Shown: piece by piece, positions 17,502 through 27,252 of the stretch
How positions within the stretch are numbered: the first letter of the stretch is position 1
Layout: each line of letters opens with the position of its first letter
Assembly (NCBI RefSeq): GCF_001854765.1
Contig: NZ_LJJE01000082.1
Span: forward strand, 1-64,000
Direction: 5' to 3'
DNA: 64,000 nt
Source: Vibrio sonorensis
Lineage (GTDB): Bacteria > Pseudomonadota > Gammaproteobacteria > Enterobacterales > Vibrionaceae
Position numbers and translations under genes: made by a program
The notes under the pieces: model-generated
Told to the model about the DNA's origin: nothing
The model's database searches: none
What the model saw: only the letters and a program-made list of their open reading frames with translations

Positions 17502-18743
17502 ATGCCTAAAACTATTAAAATTTTTGAGAGCATAACTATTTCCCTGCTCTTCCTTTCTGCATTTGTTTCAAAATCAGGCCTGTATATTGGCCTTTCCTTA
17601 TTGTTACTATTGCAGACATACCTCCTAATCTCTGAGCGCAAATACCTATCACACTTGAAAAAGAATCAATTGGGTATTGGGGTACTTGTATTATTTGGAT
17701 TAGGAGTGTGCTCATCACTTATCTTTACTGATTCTTTTGATGACTTTTTCACCTTCTTTAGAAAAGGGGCGGTCTTTCTACTTTTTCCATTACTGTTGTT
17801 TCAGTTAGGTAGAAGCGACAATCACAAATATGCGACTTATTCTCTTGCTTTAGGGTTATGCCTCGCACTAATTTACGCTGGTAAAAATCTTTTTGATATT
17901 GGTTACTCAAACTGGGCTGGCGAGCGTATTGAAAGTTTTTGGGATGTTGGGAGATGGGGAGAGCTACTCGGTTACTCGGTTGCATTACTCTTACCGTTTT
18001 GCCTACATTCGGACCAAAGAATAACCAAAAAGAAAACACTCGCTGTAAGCTCAATTTTATTGCTCAGCATCCTCTTTTTGCTACTTTCAGGAAACCGAGG
18101 GCCACTTCTTGCTGTTAGCATTACGGTTGCTATTTACTTTTTATTAGTCAAACCAACTTACTTTCTGATCTTTACTTTATCGTTTACTAGTCTGATTTAC
18201 TTTGGAAACTCTATCCCCGCACTCAAACCCATTTCAGAACGTATATCTTCTATAGCGGACCTACAGCACAACGACTCTAACAATGCTCGTTTAGAAATGT
18301 GGAAACAAGGAGTTCGCTTTAGCCAACACAACATCTCAACTTTTCCAATGACGTTAGTATGGGGCACGGGAATAGGCTCATTTGAACCCCAGTATTCAGA
18401 GTTCTTAAAAACCAATGCAAATATCGAACAGATATTGAAGCAGACAAACCATCAGTTTTCCTTTAACGATCTACACAACACATACTTGGATTTAGCGGTA
18501 AAACTTGGCATCGTTTATGCGATTGCATTTCTGGGTATTATTCTAGCCATGCTTTATCGCTTCTATCTTTATTTCCCAAGCCGATCACCTTGGGCCTATA
18601 GCGGTGCATGTTTAATTGTGACCTACTTAATTAACTCCTTCTTTTACACAAGTGGGTTAGAATATCAAACAACCGTATTTTTTATGATGTTAGCCTTGTG
18701 CTTAACTCAATTAGAACTCAGTAATAAATCGAGTGAACTCTAA
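17502..18743 (+). CDS. waaL: O-antigen ligase family protein (WaaL-like)
   Basis: A 413-residue polytopic membrane protein with about ten to twelve hydrophobic segments. The conserved motif GNRGPLLAV near residue 200 and the large periplasmic loop with NARLEMWKQG and NDLHNTYLDLAVKLG (catalytic His region) identify the Wzy_C/O-antigen ligase superfamily. It would transfer undecaprenyl-linked O-antigen to the lipid A core in the periplasm. Its place in the core cluster supports ligase over polymerase, since the O-antigen appears ABC-exported and needs no Wzy. Confidence 0.85.
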   Translation: MPKTIKIFESITISLLFLSAFVSKSGLYIGLSLLLLLQTYLLISERKYLSHLKKNQLGIGVLVLFGLGVCSSLIFTDSFDDFFTFFRKGAVFLLFPLLLFQLGRSDNHKYATYSLALGLCLALIYAGKNLFDIGYSNWAGERIESFWDVGRWGELLGYSVALLLPFCLHSDQRITKKKTLAVSSILLLSILFLLLSGNRGPLLAVSITVAIYFLLVKPTYFLIFTLSFTSLIYFGNSIPALKPISERISSIADLQHNDSNNARLEMWKQGVRFSQHNISTFPMTLVWGTGIGSFEPQYSEFLKTNANIEQILKQTNHQFSFNDLHNTYLDLAVKLGIVYAIAFLGIILAMLYRFYLYFPSRSPWAYSGACLIVTYLINSFFYTSGLEYQTTVFFMMLALCLTQLELSNKSSEL

Positions 18744-19565
18744 ATGTATGATGCAAGTGTAATCGTTTCTTTTTACAACAATATTGGTGCCCTAAGTTGT
18801 ATAATTAAAGCATTGGAAAATCAGAGTAATAACTTTGAACTCATCATCGCGGACGATGGTTCAACACCCGAGAACGTTGAGAAGGTAAAAAACCTAGTAG
18901 AGCAATCTCCACTACCGATCCAACATGTATGGCAAAAAGACAGCGGCTTTAGAAAAAACCGAGCATTAAACAAAGCGGTAAAAAGGTCCATAAGTCCATA
19001 TCTTATTTTTATCGATGGCGATTGCATCCCTCAACAGAACTTTGTCATTGACCACCTGAGCAATAAAGCGCTGGGCATCATTTTAAATGGTCGACGAGTC
19101 GATATGGCTCCAAGCTTCAAAGAGGACCTCTACACCGATACCTCCCCCGACGCATTTTTCTCTCGCAACCTTTTTAGCATCTTAATAAAGTATGTTTTAG
19201 GAAAGGGGAAAAATATTGAAAAGGGTATCAGAGTAACAAACCCATGGTTGTTTAAGCGTTTAAACAAAAAGTCAAAAGGGATCGTGGGCTGTAACTTTTC
19301 ACTTCACAAACAAGACTTTGTAGAGGTCAATGGATTCGATAACCGATATGACGTCCCTTGTGTCGGTGAAGATACCGATATCGAATACCGATTACTGAAA
19401 GTGGGAAAAAGAGTGAAGAATCTCTTCCACCAAGGAATAGTTCTGCATATTTTACACCCAGAGTTGCCCCGTTTAGACAGAGCCAACGAGCTTTTTGAAG
19501 AAACTAAAGCCAACCAAAATTTCATAGCGCTCAACGGTTACCAGCAAGCAGATGATATCGAGTAG
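18744..19565 (+). CDS. GT2 family glycosyltransferase
   Basis: A 273-residue GT-A enzyme. VIVSFYNNIGALSCII starts the donor domain, IIADDGS and FIDGDCIP give the acidic nucleotide- and metal-binding motifs, and VGCNFSLHK followed by VGEDTDIEYRLL is the galactosyltransferase-type C-terminal acceptor region with catalytic ED. It resembles the plus-to-minus neighbour at 27255-28067. It probably adds a hexose to the core oligosaccharide. It abuts the ligase gene with no gap, so the two are likely co-translated. Confidence 0.85.
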   Translation: MYDASVIVSFYNNIGALSCIIKALENQSNNFELIIADDGSTPENVEKVKNLVEQSPLPIQHVWQKDSGFRKNRALNKAVKRSISPYLIFIDGDCIPQQNFVIDHLSNKALGIILNGRRVDMAPSFKEDLYTDTSPDAFFSRNLFSILIKYVLGKGKNIEKGIRVTNPWLFKRLNKKSKGIVGCNFSLHKQDFVEVNGFDNRYDVPCVGEDTDIEYRLLKVGKRVKNLFHQGIVLHILHPELPRLDRANELFEETKANQNFIALNGYQQADDIE

Positions 19566-19593
19566 TAGAGACTAGAAGAGTAAGACATAGATT

Positions 19594-21369
19594 ATGAATA
19601 TACTAATGGCACTTTCCCAGTTAGAAGTAACTGGGGCAGAGGTTTATGCAACGACACTTGGTAACAAGCTTACAAGCCGAGGCCATAACGTTTTCTATGT
19701 GTCAGACACTCTCACCAAACCGTTTGAGGGCAAGTACTTCAGACTGCGTTTTAATAAGCGCAGTATCCCAAGACGATTTTGGCATGTGGCCTACCTTATT
19801 TACCTTATAAAAAAACACAATATCCAACTGGTTCACGCTCACTCTCGCGCTTCTAGTTGGAGTAGTCACATCGCTTGTAAACTCACTAATACGCCCATGG
19901 TCACGACAGTACATGGGCGACAGCCGGTTCATGCTTCGCGCAAGAAGTTTCACGCCATGGGCGATAAAGCACTACCCGTTTGTGAAGCGATAGAGCAACA
20001 GTTAATCAATGACTTGGACGTGCCATCGTCCCAATTAACAGTCAGTCGAAATGGCATAGAAACCGACGCCTATTTTCCTAGTGAACTGCCAAACAATGAC
20101 AAACCAATTATCACCATTGTGGGGCGTCTAACGGGTCCAAAGGGGGACCTGTGCTATCGACTTTTAAATGAGTGCCTAGACCTCAACAAATACGATGTCC
20201 GAATTTTGACAGGTTCTCAAAAAGAGGACAGATTCGAAAAATTCACGAACAAAGCCTCTTTTCTCGGCTATACCAATGATGTTGCCAGCGTCCTTCATCA
20301 ATCCGATCTCGTTATTGGCGCAGGTCGTGTCGCCATGGAATCTTTGCTGTGCGGTAGGCCAACTTTCGCAATAGGGGAAGCCACCTGTGTGGGAGTCATC
20401 GACGAAAGCAATTTAACTCATGCTATGTCAACCAACTTCGGCGATATAGGACCTAAAGACCTAGATATTGATTTTCAGACTCTTCATCAACAAATAGAAA
20501 CTGCGCTGACTCGTCGATCATGTTCAGAGAAAGTAACCGAGGCCATCAAACAAAACTACGACATCGATACTGTCGCTTCTCATCTTGAAGACATTTATCA
20601 AGACCTGATCGTACATAAACTAAAGCGAGAGATGCCAATTATCATGTATCACCGCTTTATTCGTGAAGACTCCGAAAAGGGAGTTCATGGCACCTACCTC
20701 CATGTCGATATGCTAGAGAAACACCTTAAGCTACTTCAGCGGATGGGATTTGAGACTCTCACCTTTAAAGATTTAGAAGATAAAGGTTTGATCTATCGCC
20801 TACAGGCCAATAAACGCTATATTATGTTAACGGTCGACGATGGTTACCAAGACAACTACGAACTGATGTTACCTCTCCTGAAAAAGTACGGTTTTAAAGC
20901 CGTTGTATATGTTGTCACGGGTGAAACCTTCAACCGCTGGGATGTTGAGTCACCGGAAAACCCAGAGAAGGCAGTGCCATTAATGCAAGAAGCGCAGATC
21001 AAAGCCCTTCACAATTCTGGCTGTGTAGAAATCGGGGGGCATACCTTAACTCACCCGTTTTTAAGCAAACTCACCTATCAGGAGCAATACCAAGAAATTT
21101 CAGAGAATAAAGAACGCCTTGAAACCCTATTGGGTGAGTCACTCACCTCTTTTGCCTATCCGTATGGCGATCTGAATGACGATTCCAAGAAGATAGTGCA
21201 AGAGTTGGGATATCAATTCGCAGTGGCGACCAATAGTGGCCCACTAGCCACCCATAGAGATAAGTTTCAAATTCGCAGAATTGCTATTTTCCCTAAAACA
21301 GACGTTTTAGGCTTATGGAGAAAAGTAAGAGGCAATTATGTGTTTCGCAAAGCTCGAAAACACCAATGA
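19594..21369 (+). CDS. Fusion of GT4-type glycosyltransferase and polysaccharide deacetylase
   Basis: A 591-residue two-domain protein. Residues 1-345 form a GT-B glycosyltransferase: GAEVYATTLGNKL near the start, HAHSRASSW, VTTVHGR, IVGRLTGPKGD, and GAGRVAMESLLCGRP as the donor site. Residues 350-591 form a NodB-like deacetylase: MLTVDDGYQDN gives the two metal-binding aspartates, GGHTLTHPFLS the HxxxH pair, and FAYPYGDLND the conserved loop. It may add an acetamido sugar and then N-deacetylate it, giving a free amine in the core. No signal peptide is seen, so both activities should be cytoplasmic. Substrates are inferred. Confidence 0.85.
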   Translation: MNILMALSQLEVTGAEVYATTLGNKLTSRGHNVFYVSDTLTKPFEGKYFRLRFNKRSIPRRFWHVAYLIYLIKKHNIQLVHAHSRASSWSSHIACKLTNTPMVTTVHGRQPVHASRKKFHAMGDKALPVCEAIEQQLINDLDVPSSQLTVSRNGIETDAYFPSELPNNDKPIITIVGRLTGPKGDLCYRLLNECLDLNKYDVRILTGSQKEDRFEKFTNKASFLGYTNDVASVLHQSDLVIGAGRVAMESLLCGRPTFAIGEATCVGVIDESNLTHAMSTNFGDIGPKDLDIDFQTLHQQIETALTRRSCSEKVTEAIKQNYDIDTVASHLEDIYQDLIVHKLKREMPIIMYHRFIREDSEKGVHGTYLHVDMLEKHLKLLQRMGFETLTFKDLEDKGLIYRLQANKRYIMLTVDDGYQDNYELMLPLLKKYGFKAVVYVVTGETFNRWDVESPENPEKAVPLMQEAQIKALHNSGCVEIGGHTLTHPFLSKLTYQEQYQEISENKERLETLLGESLTSFAYPYGDLNDDSKKIVQELGYQFAVATNSGPLATHRDKFQIRRIAIFPKTDVLGLWRKVRGNYVFRKARKHQ

Positions 21370-21442
21370 GGTAGGTTAAACATAGTAAAGTAGGCTATGT
21401 TACAATCGTTCTCCATTTACAAGTGATAATAATTTTTTTGCC

Positions 21443-22483
21443 ATGAAAATACTTATTGTTGGGCCATCTTGGGTAGGTGATATGGTGATGTCACAGAGCT
21501 TATATATCACTTTAAAAGATAAATACCCCGATGCACAGATCGATGTTCTTGCTCCCGCCTGGTGTAAACCCATCCTTGAACGTATGCCAGAAATCAGTGA
21601 AGCAATTGAAATGCCAGTAGGGCATGGTAGCTTTAACTTAAAAGAGCGCTGGCGTATAGGTAGAAGTCTAAAAAATAGAGGATATGACCATGCTTATATC
21701 CTGCCTAACTCCGCAAAATCAGCTCTTATCCCTCTGTTTGCAGGCATAAAAGTAAGAACTGGCTGGAAGGGAGAAACCCGCTATGGATTACTCAATGACC
21801 TGCGACCAGACAAACGAGTCTTCCAATTTATGGTGGAGCGATACGTAGCCTTAGCCTATTCTCGTAATTCGATGAAAGGGGAAGTATCAATAAACCGCAG
21901 TTGCCCTTTTCCAAAACTAGAGCAGGATCCAGCCAGCCAAAAAAGCACCATCGAAAAATTAGGGCTTTCTCGTCAACAACAAGTTGTAGGATTGTGTCCA
22001 GGTGCGGAGTTTGGCCCAGCCAAACGCTGGCCTGAAACTAAATATGCGGAAGTAGCAAAATACGTAATCTCAAAAGGTGGCCACATATGGATGTTTGGCT
22101 CTCAAAAAGATCACGAAGTAACAGAGGGTATCCGCAACCTTCTACCAGCGAGTCATCGTGAACACTGTTATAATTTAGCGGGTAAAACCTCCCTAAATGA
22201 AGCTGTCGATCTATTAGCAGCATGCGATACCGTGATCTCTAATGATTCTGGATTGATGCACGTTTCTGCCGCTGTTGGCACTGAAGTCATTGCAATTTAC
22301 GGATCAAGCTCTCCAGATTATACGCCACCATTAACAAGAAAATTGCACATCATTCATACTGATATTGACTGTCGACCGTGTTTTAAAAGAACATGCCCAT
22401 TAAAACACCAAAACTGCTTGACCCAATTAGACTCTTCATTGGTCATTAGTAAGCTAGAACCATCCTTTAACAAAGGTTTATAA
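21443..22483 (+). CDS. waaF: ADP-heptose:LPS heptosyltransferase II
   Basis: A 346-residue GT9 enzyme. MKILIVGPSWVGDMVMSQSL, CPGAEFGPAKRWP and CDTVISNDSGLMHVSAA are the classic WaaF motifs, and the C-terminus has DCRPCFKRTCPLKHQNCL, the cysteine cluster usual in this protein. It adds the second L-glycero-D-manno-heptose to the inner core in the cytoplasm, using ADP-heptose from hldD. Confidence 0.94.
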   Translation: MKILIVGPSWVGDMVMSQSLYITLKDKYPDAQIDVLAPAWCKPILERMPEISEAIEMPVGHGSFNLKERWRIGRSLKNRGYDHAYILPNSAKSALIPLFAGIKVRTGWKGETRYGLLNDLRPDKRVFQFMVERYVALAYSRNSMKGEVSINRSCPFPKLEQDPASQKSTIEKLGLSRQQQVVGLCPGAEFGPAKRWPETKYAEVAKYVISKGGHIWMFGSQKDHEVTEGIRNLLPASHREHCYNLAGKTSLNEAVDLLAACDTVISNDSGLMHVSAAVGTEVIAIYGSSSPDYTPPLTRKLHIIHTDIDCRPCFKRTCPLKHQNCLTQLDSSLVISKLEPSFNKGL

Positions 22484-22484
22484 A

Positions 22485-23273
22485 ATGAATAAAACAAAAA
22501 TTGTTATAGCTAATCGCCTAATTCGATTGGTGGGAAACATTTTTAAAGTACTTTCTTACCCATTCCATTGGCTATTCCCCAAAAAAAGGTTTGCTGTTCC
22601 AAACTATTCTGCAGCAAAGGTAAAGCTTGCTAATGATAGGCCCATTCCTAGAGTGATCTGGCAAACCAACTTTACTGACCGCTATTCATTGCCTATGTAT
22701 ATGAACTACCTGTTCAATAGGCTTATGTCGTTAAATTGTGAATACCGACTTGTCACTAACGAAGGTTGCACCGAGTACTTAAAGACGCACGCGCCTAAAG
22801 AAGTGTACGATGCATACTCTTGTCTTAACGACGGTGCCGCGAAAGCAGATTTGTGGCGACTCTTTGTTCTCTATCGAGAAGGTGGTGTCTATTTAGATAT
22901 GGATGCGACTTTGGTTTGGCCAATTGATAAATTGCTCGGCAACGAAGAAAACGCACTTTATATCAAGATCGCCAATAACACAGAAATCACCAACTACTTC
23001 ATCGCCTCTCATCCCGGAAATCCAGACTTGGCAGAGATCATCGATCAGGTGGTACACAACATCAATAACTACACTCCGGATATGGGTGTATACAGTTCAA
23101 CGGGGCCTACCGTTTTACATAACGTGTTGGCTAACAAGCAAGTTCACACACAAGACCGAAAGTACGTTTGTATTCAAGGTGCGTTTAGTAATGAACATTT
23201 TCAGTATATTGATAAACCTCGAGGCAAATGGATCCATATGAACCCAGAAGACCTCATCAAAAAGAATGATTAA
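22485..23273 (+). CDS. GT32-type glycosyltransferase (DXD sugar-binding)
   Basis: A 262-residue protein of the OCH1/capsule glycosyltransferase group. IPRVIWQTNFTDRYSLP is the N-terminal family motif, DLWRLFVLYREGGVYLDMDA holds the DxD metal site, and the C-terminus includes FIASHPGNPDL and YSSTGPTVLHNVL. A basic, hydrophobic N-terminus (about residues 10-30) could bind the membrane. It probably adds a hexose to the core, with donor unknown. One base separates it from waaF, and it overlaps waaA by 8 bases. Confidence 0.8.
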   Translation: MNKTKIVIANRLIRLVGNIFKVLSYPFHWLFPKKRFAVPNYSAAKVKLANDRPIPRVIWQTNFTDRYSLPMYMNYLFNRLMSLNCEYRLVTNEGCTEYLKTHAPKEVYDAYSCLNDGAAKADLWRLFVLYREGGVYLDMDATLVWPIDKLLGNEENALYIKIANNTEITNYFIASHPGNPDLAEIIDQVVHNINNYTPDMGVYSSTGPTVLHNVLANKQVHTQDRKYVCIQGAFSNEHFQYIDKPRGKWIHMNPEDLIKKND

Positions 23274-24534
23274 TCGTTTCGCACAGTTCGTCTATACGTT
23301 ACTCATCATTCTCCTCGTTCCCATTGGCCTTTTTGTACTCTTGAGAAAGCGTAAAGGAAGGCCAAGTGTGGGCTGTAGGTGGAAAGAGTACCTTGGTGTA
23401 TTCCCGGCACTCCCGTCACTGCATAATCCCATTTGGATTCATGCTGTTTCTGTAGGGGAAGTCTTAGCAGCAAAATCTTTAACTCAAGAGTTGCAGCGTA
23501 AATATCCAAACCAGACCCTTGTTATCACGACTACCACTCCCACTGGTGCCGAGCAAGCCAAAAAACTCTCTGGTGATATAGTGCATCTGTATATGCCTCT
23601 AGATATACCTTGGGCCATTAACAAGCTTATTCGTACAGTAAAACCGTGTAAGCTCATTGTTATGGAGACAGAGTTATGGCCAAACACCATTGTTCAAGTG
23701 CATAAATCAGGCATTCCCATTTACATTGTCAACGCCCGCTTATCGGAAAAATCACTGAAAAACTACCAAAAGATCCAGCCTTTGTTTGAGGTTATGAGAC
23801 CGTGTTTAACAAAAGTACTTTGTCAGTATGATGACGATGCAAATAGATTCAAGACCCTTGGCCTGTCCACCGACCAAGTTAAAGTCACCGGATCGATAAA
23901 GTTTGATATCAAAGTTAAACCAGAAATTTATACCGCTATTGAGACACTCAAACAACAAGTGACACACTACTCTTGGGTATGGGTAGCAGCAAGTACACAT
24001 CAAGGAGAAGATGAAGTAATTTTAGAGGCGCATCGAAAACTGTTGGACAAATATCCAAGTGCCTTGTTGATGATAGTGCCCAGGCACCCAGAGCGGTTCG
24101 ACGACGTGTACGAATTGGCCACGCAGTTGGGATTAACCATCTCAAAGAGAACCGAAACCAGCTCACATAAGATTACCACTCAAGTCTACCTCGGAGACAC
24201 CATGGGTGAAATGATGGCATTGATTGGTGCTGGAGACTTGTGTTTCATGGGAGGCAGCTTAATTGGAAAAAAAGTGGGAGGACATAACTTTTTAGAGCCC
24301 GCATCACTTAAAAAACCCATGTTAAGTGGTAAAAGTTATTTCAACTTCCAAGTCATTGGTGATCAGCTAATTCATCATGGTGCTTTGCGACTTGCCGAAG
24401 ATTCCAATAATATCGCCGATCAGCTCATGCAGCTCTGTGCTAACTCCGAGCTTGTACTCGATATGGGAGAAAAAGCCCACCGCGTTTTTAAAAATAATTC
24501 AGGTTCTCTAGCAAAGACATTACACTATTTGTAA
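23266..24534 (+). CDS. waaA: 3-deoxy-D-manno-octulosonic acid transferase
   Basis: A 422-residue WaaA (KdtA). An N-terminal membrane anchor (LLIILLVPIGLFVLL) is followed by IWIHAVSVGEVLAA with the catalytic Glu, METELWPN, and GGSLIGKKVGGHNFLEPA in the donor site. It transfers Kdo from CMP-Kdo to lipid IVA. With kdkA nearby, as in Vibrio and Haemophilus, a single Kdo that is then phosphorylated is expected. Its start overlaps the GT32 gene. Confidence 0.96.
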   Translation: MINRFAQFVYTLLIILLVPIGLFVLLRKRKGRPSVGCRWKEYLGVFPALPSLHNPIWIHAVSVGEVLAAKSLTQELQRKYPNQTLVITTTTPTGAEQAKKLSGDIVHLYMPLDIPWAINKLIRTVKPCKLIVMETELWPNTIVQVHKSGIPIYIVNARLSEKSLKNYQKIQPLFEVMRPCLTKVLCQYDDDANRFKTLGLSTDQVKVTGSIKFDIKVKPEIYTAIETLKQQVTHYSWVWVAASTHQGEDEVILEAHRKLLDKYPSALLMIVPRHPERFDDVYELATQLGLTISKRTETSSHKITTQVYLGDTMGEMMALIGAGDLCFMGGSLIGKKVGGHNFLEPASLKKPMLSGKSYFNFQVIGDQLIHHGALRLAEDSNNIADQLMQLCANSELVLDMGEKAHRVFKNNSGSLAKTLHYL

Positions 24535-24570
24535 TCGAGCTCTATAACCAACAATACAAAAGGTTTTATT

Positions 24571-25128
24571 GTGGCATTTTTATCAAACAAGCAGTTGCAA
24601 GAACTTGGCTTTAACAAGCTAGGAAATAACGTTAAGATCAGCGACAAAGCTTCAATTTACAACCCAGAGCTTATCGAAATTGGCGATCATTCCAGAATTG
24701 ATGATTTTTGTGTTATTTCCGGAAAAGTCACCATTGGTCGAAACGTTCATATCGCCGTATTTTGCAATGTTGCCGGTGGGGAGCTCGGTGTCGAGTTAAA
24801 CGATTTTTCTGGTTTAGCTTATGGTTGCCACGTATTTAGTCAAAGTGATGATTACAGTGGAGCGACTATGACCAACCCTACCGTGCCAGCTGAATTTAAA
24901 AATGAGACAAAAGCCAAGGTAGTCATCAATAAGCATTCCATTGTTGGAGCTTGCTCAATTATTCTTCCGGGAGTTGAACTTGGCGAAGGCACATCTGTTG
25001 GGGCACAATCAATGGTCACAAAGAGCACGGAGGAATGGTCTATCTACTTTGGTTCTCCGGCAAAAAAAATCAAAAAACGAAAGCAAGACCTACTGACATT
25101 AGAAGCCAAATATCTCGAAAACCAGTAA
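24571..25128 (+). CDS. Left-handed beta-helix acetyltransferase
   Basis: A 185-residue protein with hexapeptide repeats (VKISDKASIYNPELIEIGD, VTIGRNVHIAVFCNV, VVINKHSIVGACSIILPGVELGEGTSVGA), the mark of trimeric acetyl-CoA-dependent transferases. It starts at GTG. It is followed 35 bases later by a WecE-like aminotransferase gene, so it may N-acetylate the amino sugar that enzyme makes, as VioB, FdtC or WecD do elsewhere. A sugar O-acetyltransferase role is the alternative. Confidence 0.8.
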   Translation: MAFLSNKQLQELGFNKLGNNVKISDKASIYNPELIEIGDHSRIDDFCVISGKVTIGRNVHIAVFCNVAGGELGVELNDFSGLAYGCHVFSQSDDYSGATMTNPTVPAEFKNETKAKVVINKHSIVGACSIILPGVELGEGTSVGAQSMVTKSTEEWSIYFGSPAKKIKKRKQDLLTLEAKYLENQ

Positions 25129-25163
25129 GTATCCATTTTTACTCACACTAGTTCGGTAATACA

Positions 25164-26309
25164 ATGATCCCATTTAATAAACCGCCTGTCACGGGCAACG
25201 AAATTACCTACATAGAACAAGCCATCGCGAGCCCTAAGCTCTCTGGAGACGGCTTCTATGCCAAAAAGTGTGAGAATCTGTTGGAAGGGATAACAGGGTC
25301 TCCGAAAGCACTTTTAACGCCTTCCTGTACTCATGCTTTAGAGCTAGCAGCCCTACTGATAGACATACAACCCGGCGATGAAGTTATTATGCCGAGTTAC
25401 ACGTTTGTCAGTACCGCCAATGCATTCGTTTTAAGAGGCGCCCGCATCGTTTTTGTTGATGTGCGACCAGATACGATGAACATTGACGAAGAAAAGATAG
25501 AAGCGGCAATAACTAAAAAAACCAAGGTAATCGTACCTGTTCACTATGCTGGCGTTGCATGTGAAATGGACAAGATCATGGCCCTTGCTACCAAATACAA
25601 CCTTTATGTCATTGAAGATGCCGCCCAAGGTTTGATGTCAAATTACAAAGGAAAAGCATTAGGTGCGATTGGTCACTTATCCGCAATTAGCTTCCACGAG
25701 ACCAAAAACTACACATCAGGTGGTGAGGGAGGCGTTCTCCTTATCAATGACAATCAGTTTGTTGAAAGAGCTGAGATCCTCAGAGAAAAAGGGACCAACC
25801 GAAGTCAATTTTTTAAGGGTATGGTAGACAAGTATACGTGGGTAGACATGGGAAGTAGCATGCTTCCTAGCGAAATCCAATCGGCTTACTTGTATGCTCA
25901 ATTAGAGAGCGCAGATAAGATCAATCACACTCGCTTGAACATCTGGCAGGAGTACAACAGAGCGCTGTCTGAATTTGAGCAAGCGGGCCTTATCACCCTT
26001 CCACACGTACCCGACCATTGTCAGCACAACGCTCATATGTTTTATGTAAAGTTTAACAGTGAAGTAGATCGCGCTCACTTTATAGATTACATGAAACAAC
26101 AAGACATATTAACGGTGTTCCACTATCTTCCCTTGCATTCAACAGCGGCAGGAAAACGGTATAGCACGTTCAATGGTGAAGACAACCACACAACTCAAGA
26201 AAGTGAAAAGCTGGTGAGATTACCACTTTACTACAACATGACAGAAAGCGAACTTAACACCGTTGTTACCCACTTGCGCCATTATCTATCTCAGCAGGTA
26301 GGAGTCTAA
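25164..26309 (+). CDS. rffA: dTDP-4-amino-4,6-dideoxygalactose transaminase (WecE/RffA)
   Basis: A 381-residue DegT/DnrJ/EryC1/StrS aminotransferase. NKPPVTGNEITYIEQAI and SGDGFYAKKCENLLE at the N-terminus, MPSYTFVSTANAFVLRGA, VIEDAAQGL, and SFHETKNYTSGGEGG with the PLP lysine match WecE. It transfers an amino group from glutamate to dTDP-4-dehydro-6-deoxyglucose, the product of rfbB. No rest of an ECA cluster is present, so the sugar probably goes into the core or O-antigen. Fuc4N is predicted, though Qui4N cannot be ruled out. Confidence 0.85.
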   Translation: MIPFNKPPVTGNEITYIEQAIASPKLSGDGFYAKKCENLLEGITGSPKALLTPSCTHALELAALLIDIQPGDEVIMPSYTFVSTANAFVLRGARIVFVDVRPDTMNIDEEKIEAAITKKTKVIVPVHYAGVACEMDKIMALATKYNLYVIEDAAQGLMSNYKGKALGAIGHLSAISFHETKNYTSGGEGGVLLINDNQFVERAEILREKGTNRSQFFKGMVDKYTWVDMGSSMLPSEIQSAYLYAQLESADKINHTRLNIWQEYNRALSEFEQAGLITLPHVPDHCQHNAHMFYVKFNSEVDRAHFIDYMKQQDILTVFHYLPLHSTAAGKRYSTFNGEDNHTTQESEKLVRLPLYYNMTESELNTVVTHLRHYLSQQVGV

Positions 26310-26312
26310 TCA

Positions 26313-27233
26313 GTGAAAATTTTAGTCAGTTCACCAGGATACGACAGTAAAAATGGTGGCGTTGTTGTACTTCACCGCCTTGTCCATTTAATCAATGAAG
26401 AAACGAATCATCAGGCTTATTTAGTGCCAGAGAGTTTCGACCGCTCCCAAAAAAACGGTCTCATTAAATCGATAACCAAAAAGCTCAAACACCGGAAAAA
26501 GGTCAAGCGCTATACTACAAAACCTGCGTGGAACACTCCTGTTATTCCCTATCCAACAAGTGATGAGATTGCACAGTCAGTCGTCGTTTATCCGGAAATC
26601 ACCAAAGGAAATCCGCTTGAGGCACCACATGTCGTCCGTTGGTTATTGCATCAGCCAGGCCACTTTACTGGAGAGTTCGATTATGGTGAAAACGAACTGA
26701 TATTTAAATTTAACTCAGGGATCAAAGACTTTGAATTACCGACTTCCAAGACATCTAAAAATGAGCTTAAAGTCATCTACTATCCCGTAGACTTATACAA
26801 CACAGAGGATAGTCGTGCTGAGAATGAGCGTACATTGACATGCCATGCAATACGCAAGGGGAAGCACAAACCAAAAGTCCACCCAGAAGACTCTGTACTT
26901 ATCGATTCACTGAGTCACGAAGAAGTTGCAAAGGTATTCAAAAAAGCCAAGTGTTTTATTAGCTATGATGACTATACGGCTTACTCTATTTTTGCCACGC
27001 TCTGCGGCTGCCAATCCATCGTTGTCCCCGACACGGGAGTATCCATTGAGCAGTGGTATCCTAAAGAGAGTGATCGATATGGGATAGCCTATGGCTTTGA
27101 TGAAGAGCAATTGGCATGGAGCCAAGACACACGCCATTTAGTTAAAGAACATGTAGAGCGAGAACACGCTCGCTCTGCAGAATGCGTAAAAGCGTTTTTA
27201 TCAGAAGCAGAAGACTACTTTTCAACGCTTTAA
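26313..27233 (+). CDS. WavQ-like core biosynthesis protein
   Basis: A 306-residue protein starting at GTG. It begins ILVSSPGYDSKNGGVVVLHRL, like a GT-B acceptor domain, and contains VVRWLLHQPGH, FISYDDYTAYSIFATLCG and IVVPDTGVSIEQWY, which fit a donor-side domain. It resembles the WavQ proteins of Vibrio core clusters as I remember them, but I cannot confirm this without a search. The catalytic activity is probably glycosyl transfer. It lies 3 bases after rffA and ends in a hairpin terminator. Confidence 0.6.
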   Translation: MKILVSSPGYDSKNGGVVVLHRLVHLINEETNHQAYLVPESFDRSQKNGLIKSITKKLKHRKKVKRYTTKPAWNTPVIPYPTSDEIAQSVVVYPEITKGNPLEAPHVVRWLLHQPGHFTGEFDYGENELIFKFNSGIKDFELPTSKTSKNELKVIYYPVDLYNTEDSRAENERTLTCHAIRKGKHKPKVHPEDSVLIDSLSHEEVAKVFKKAKCFISYDDYTAYSIFATLCGCQSIVVPDTGVSIEQWYPKESDRYGIAYGFDEEQLAWSQDTRHLVKEHVEREHARSAECVKAFLSEAEDYFSTL

Positions 27234-27252
27234 CTTTTGAAATAGCTATACA

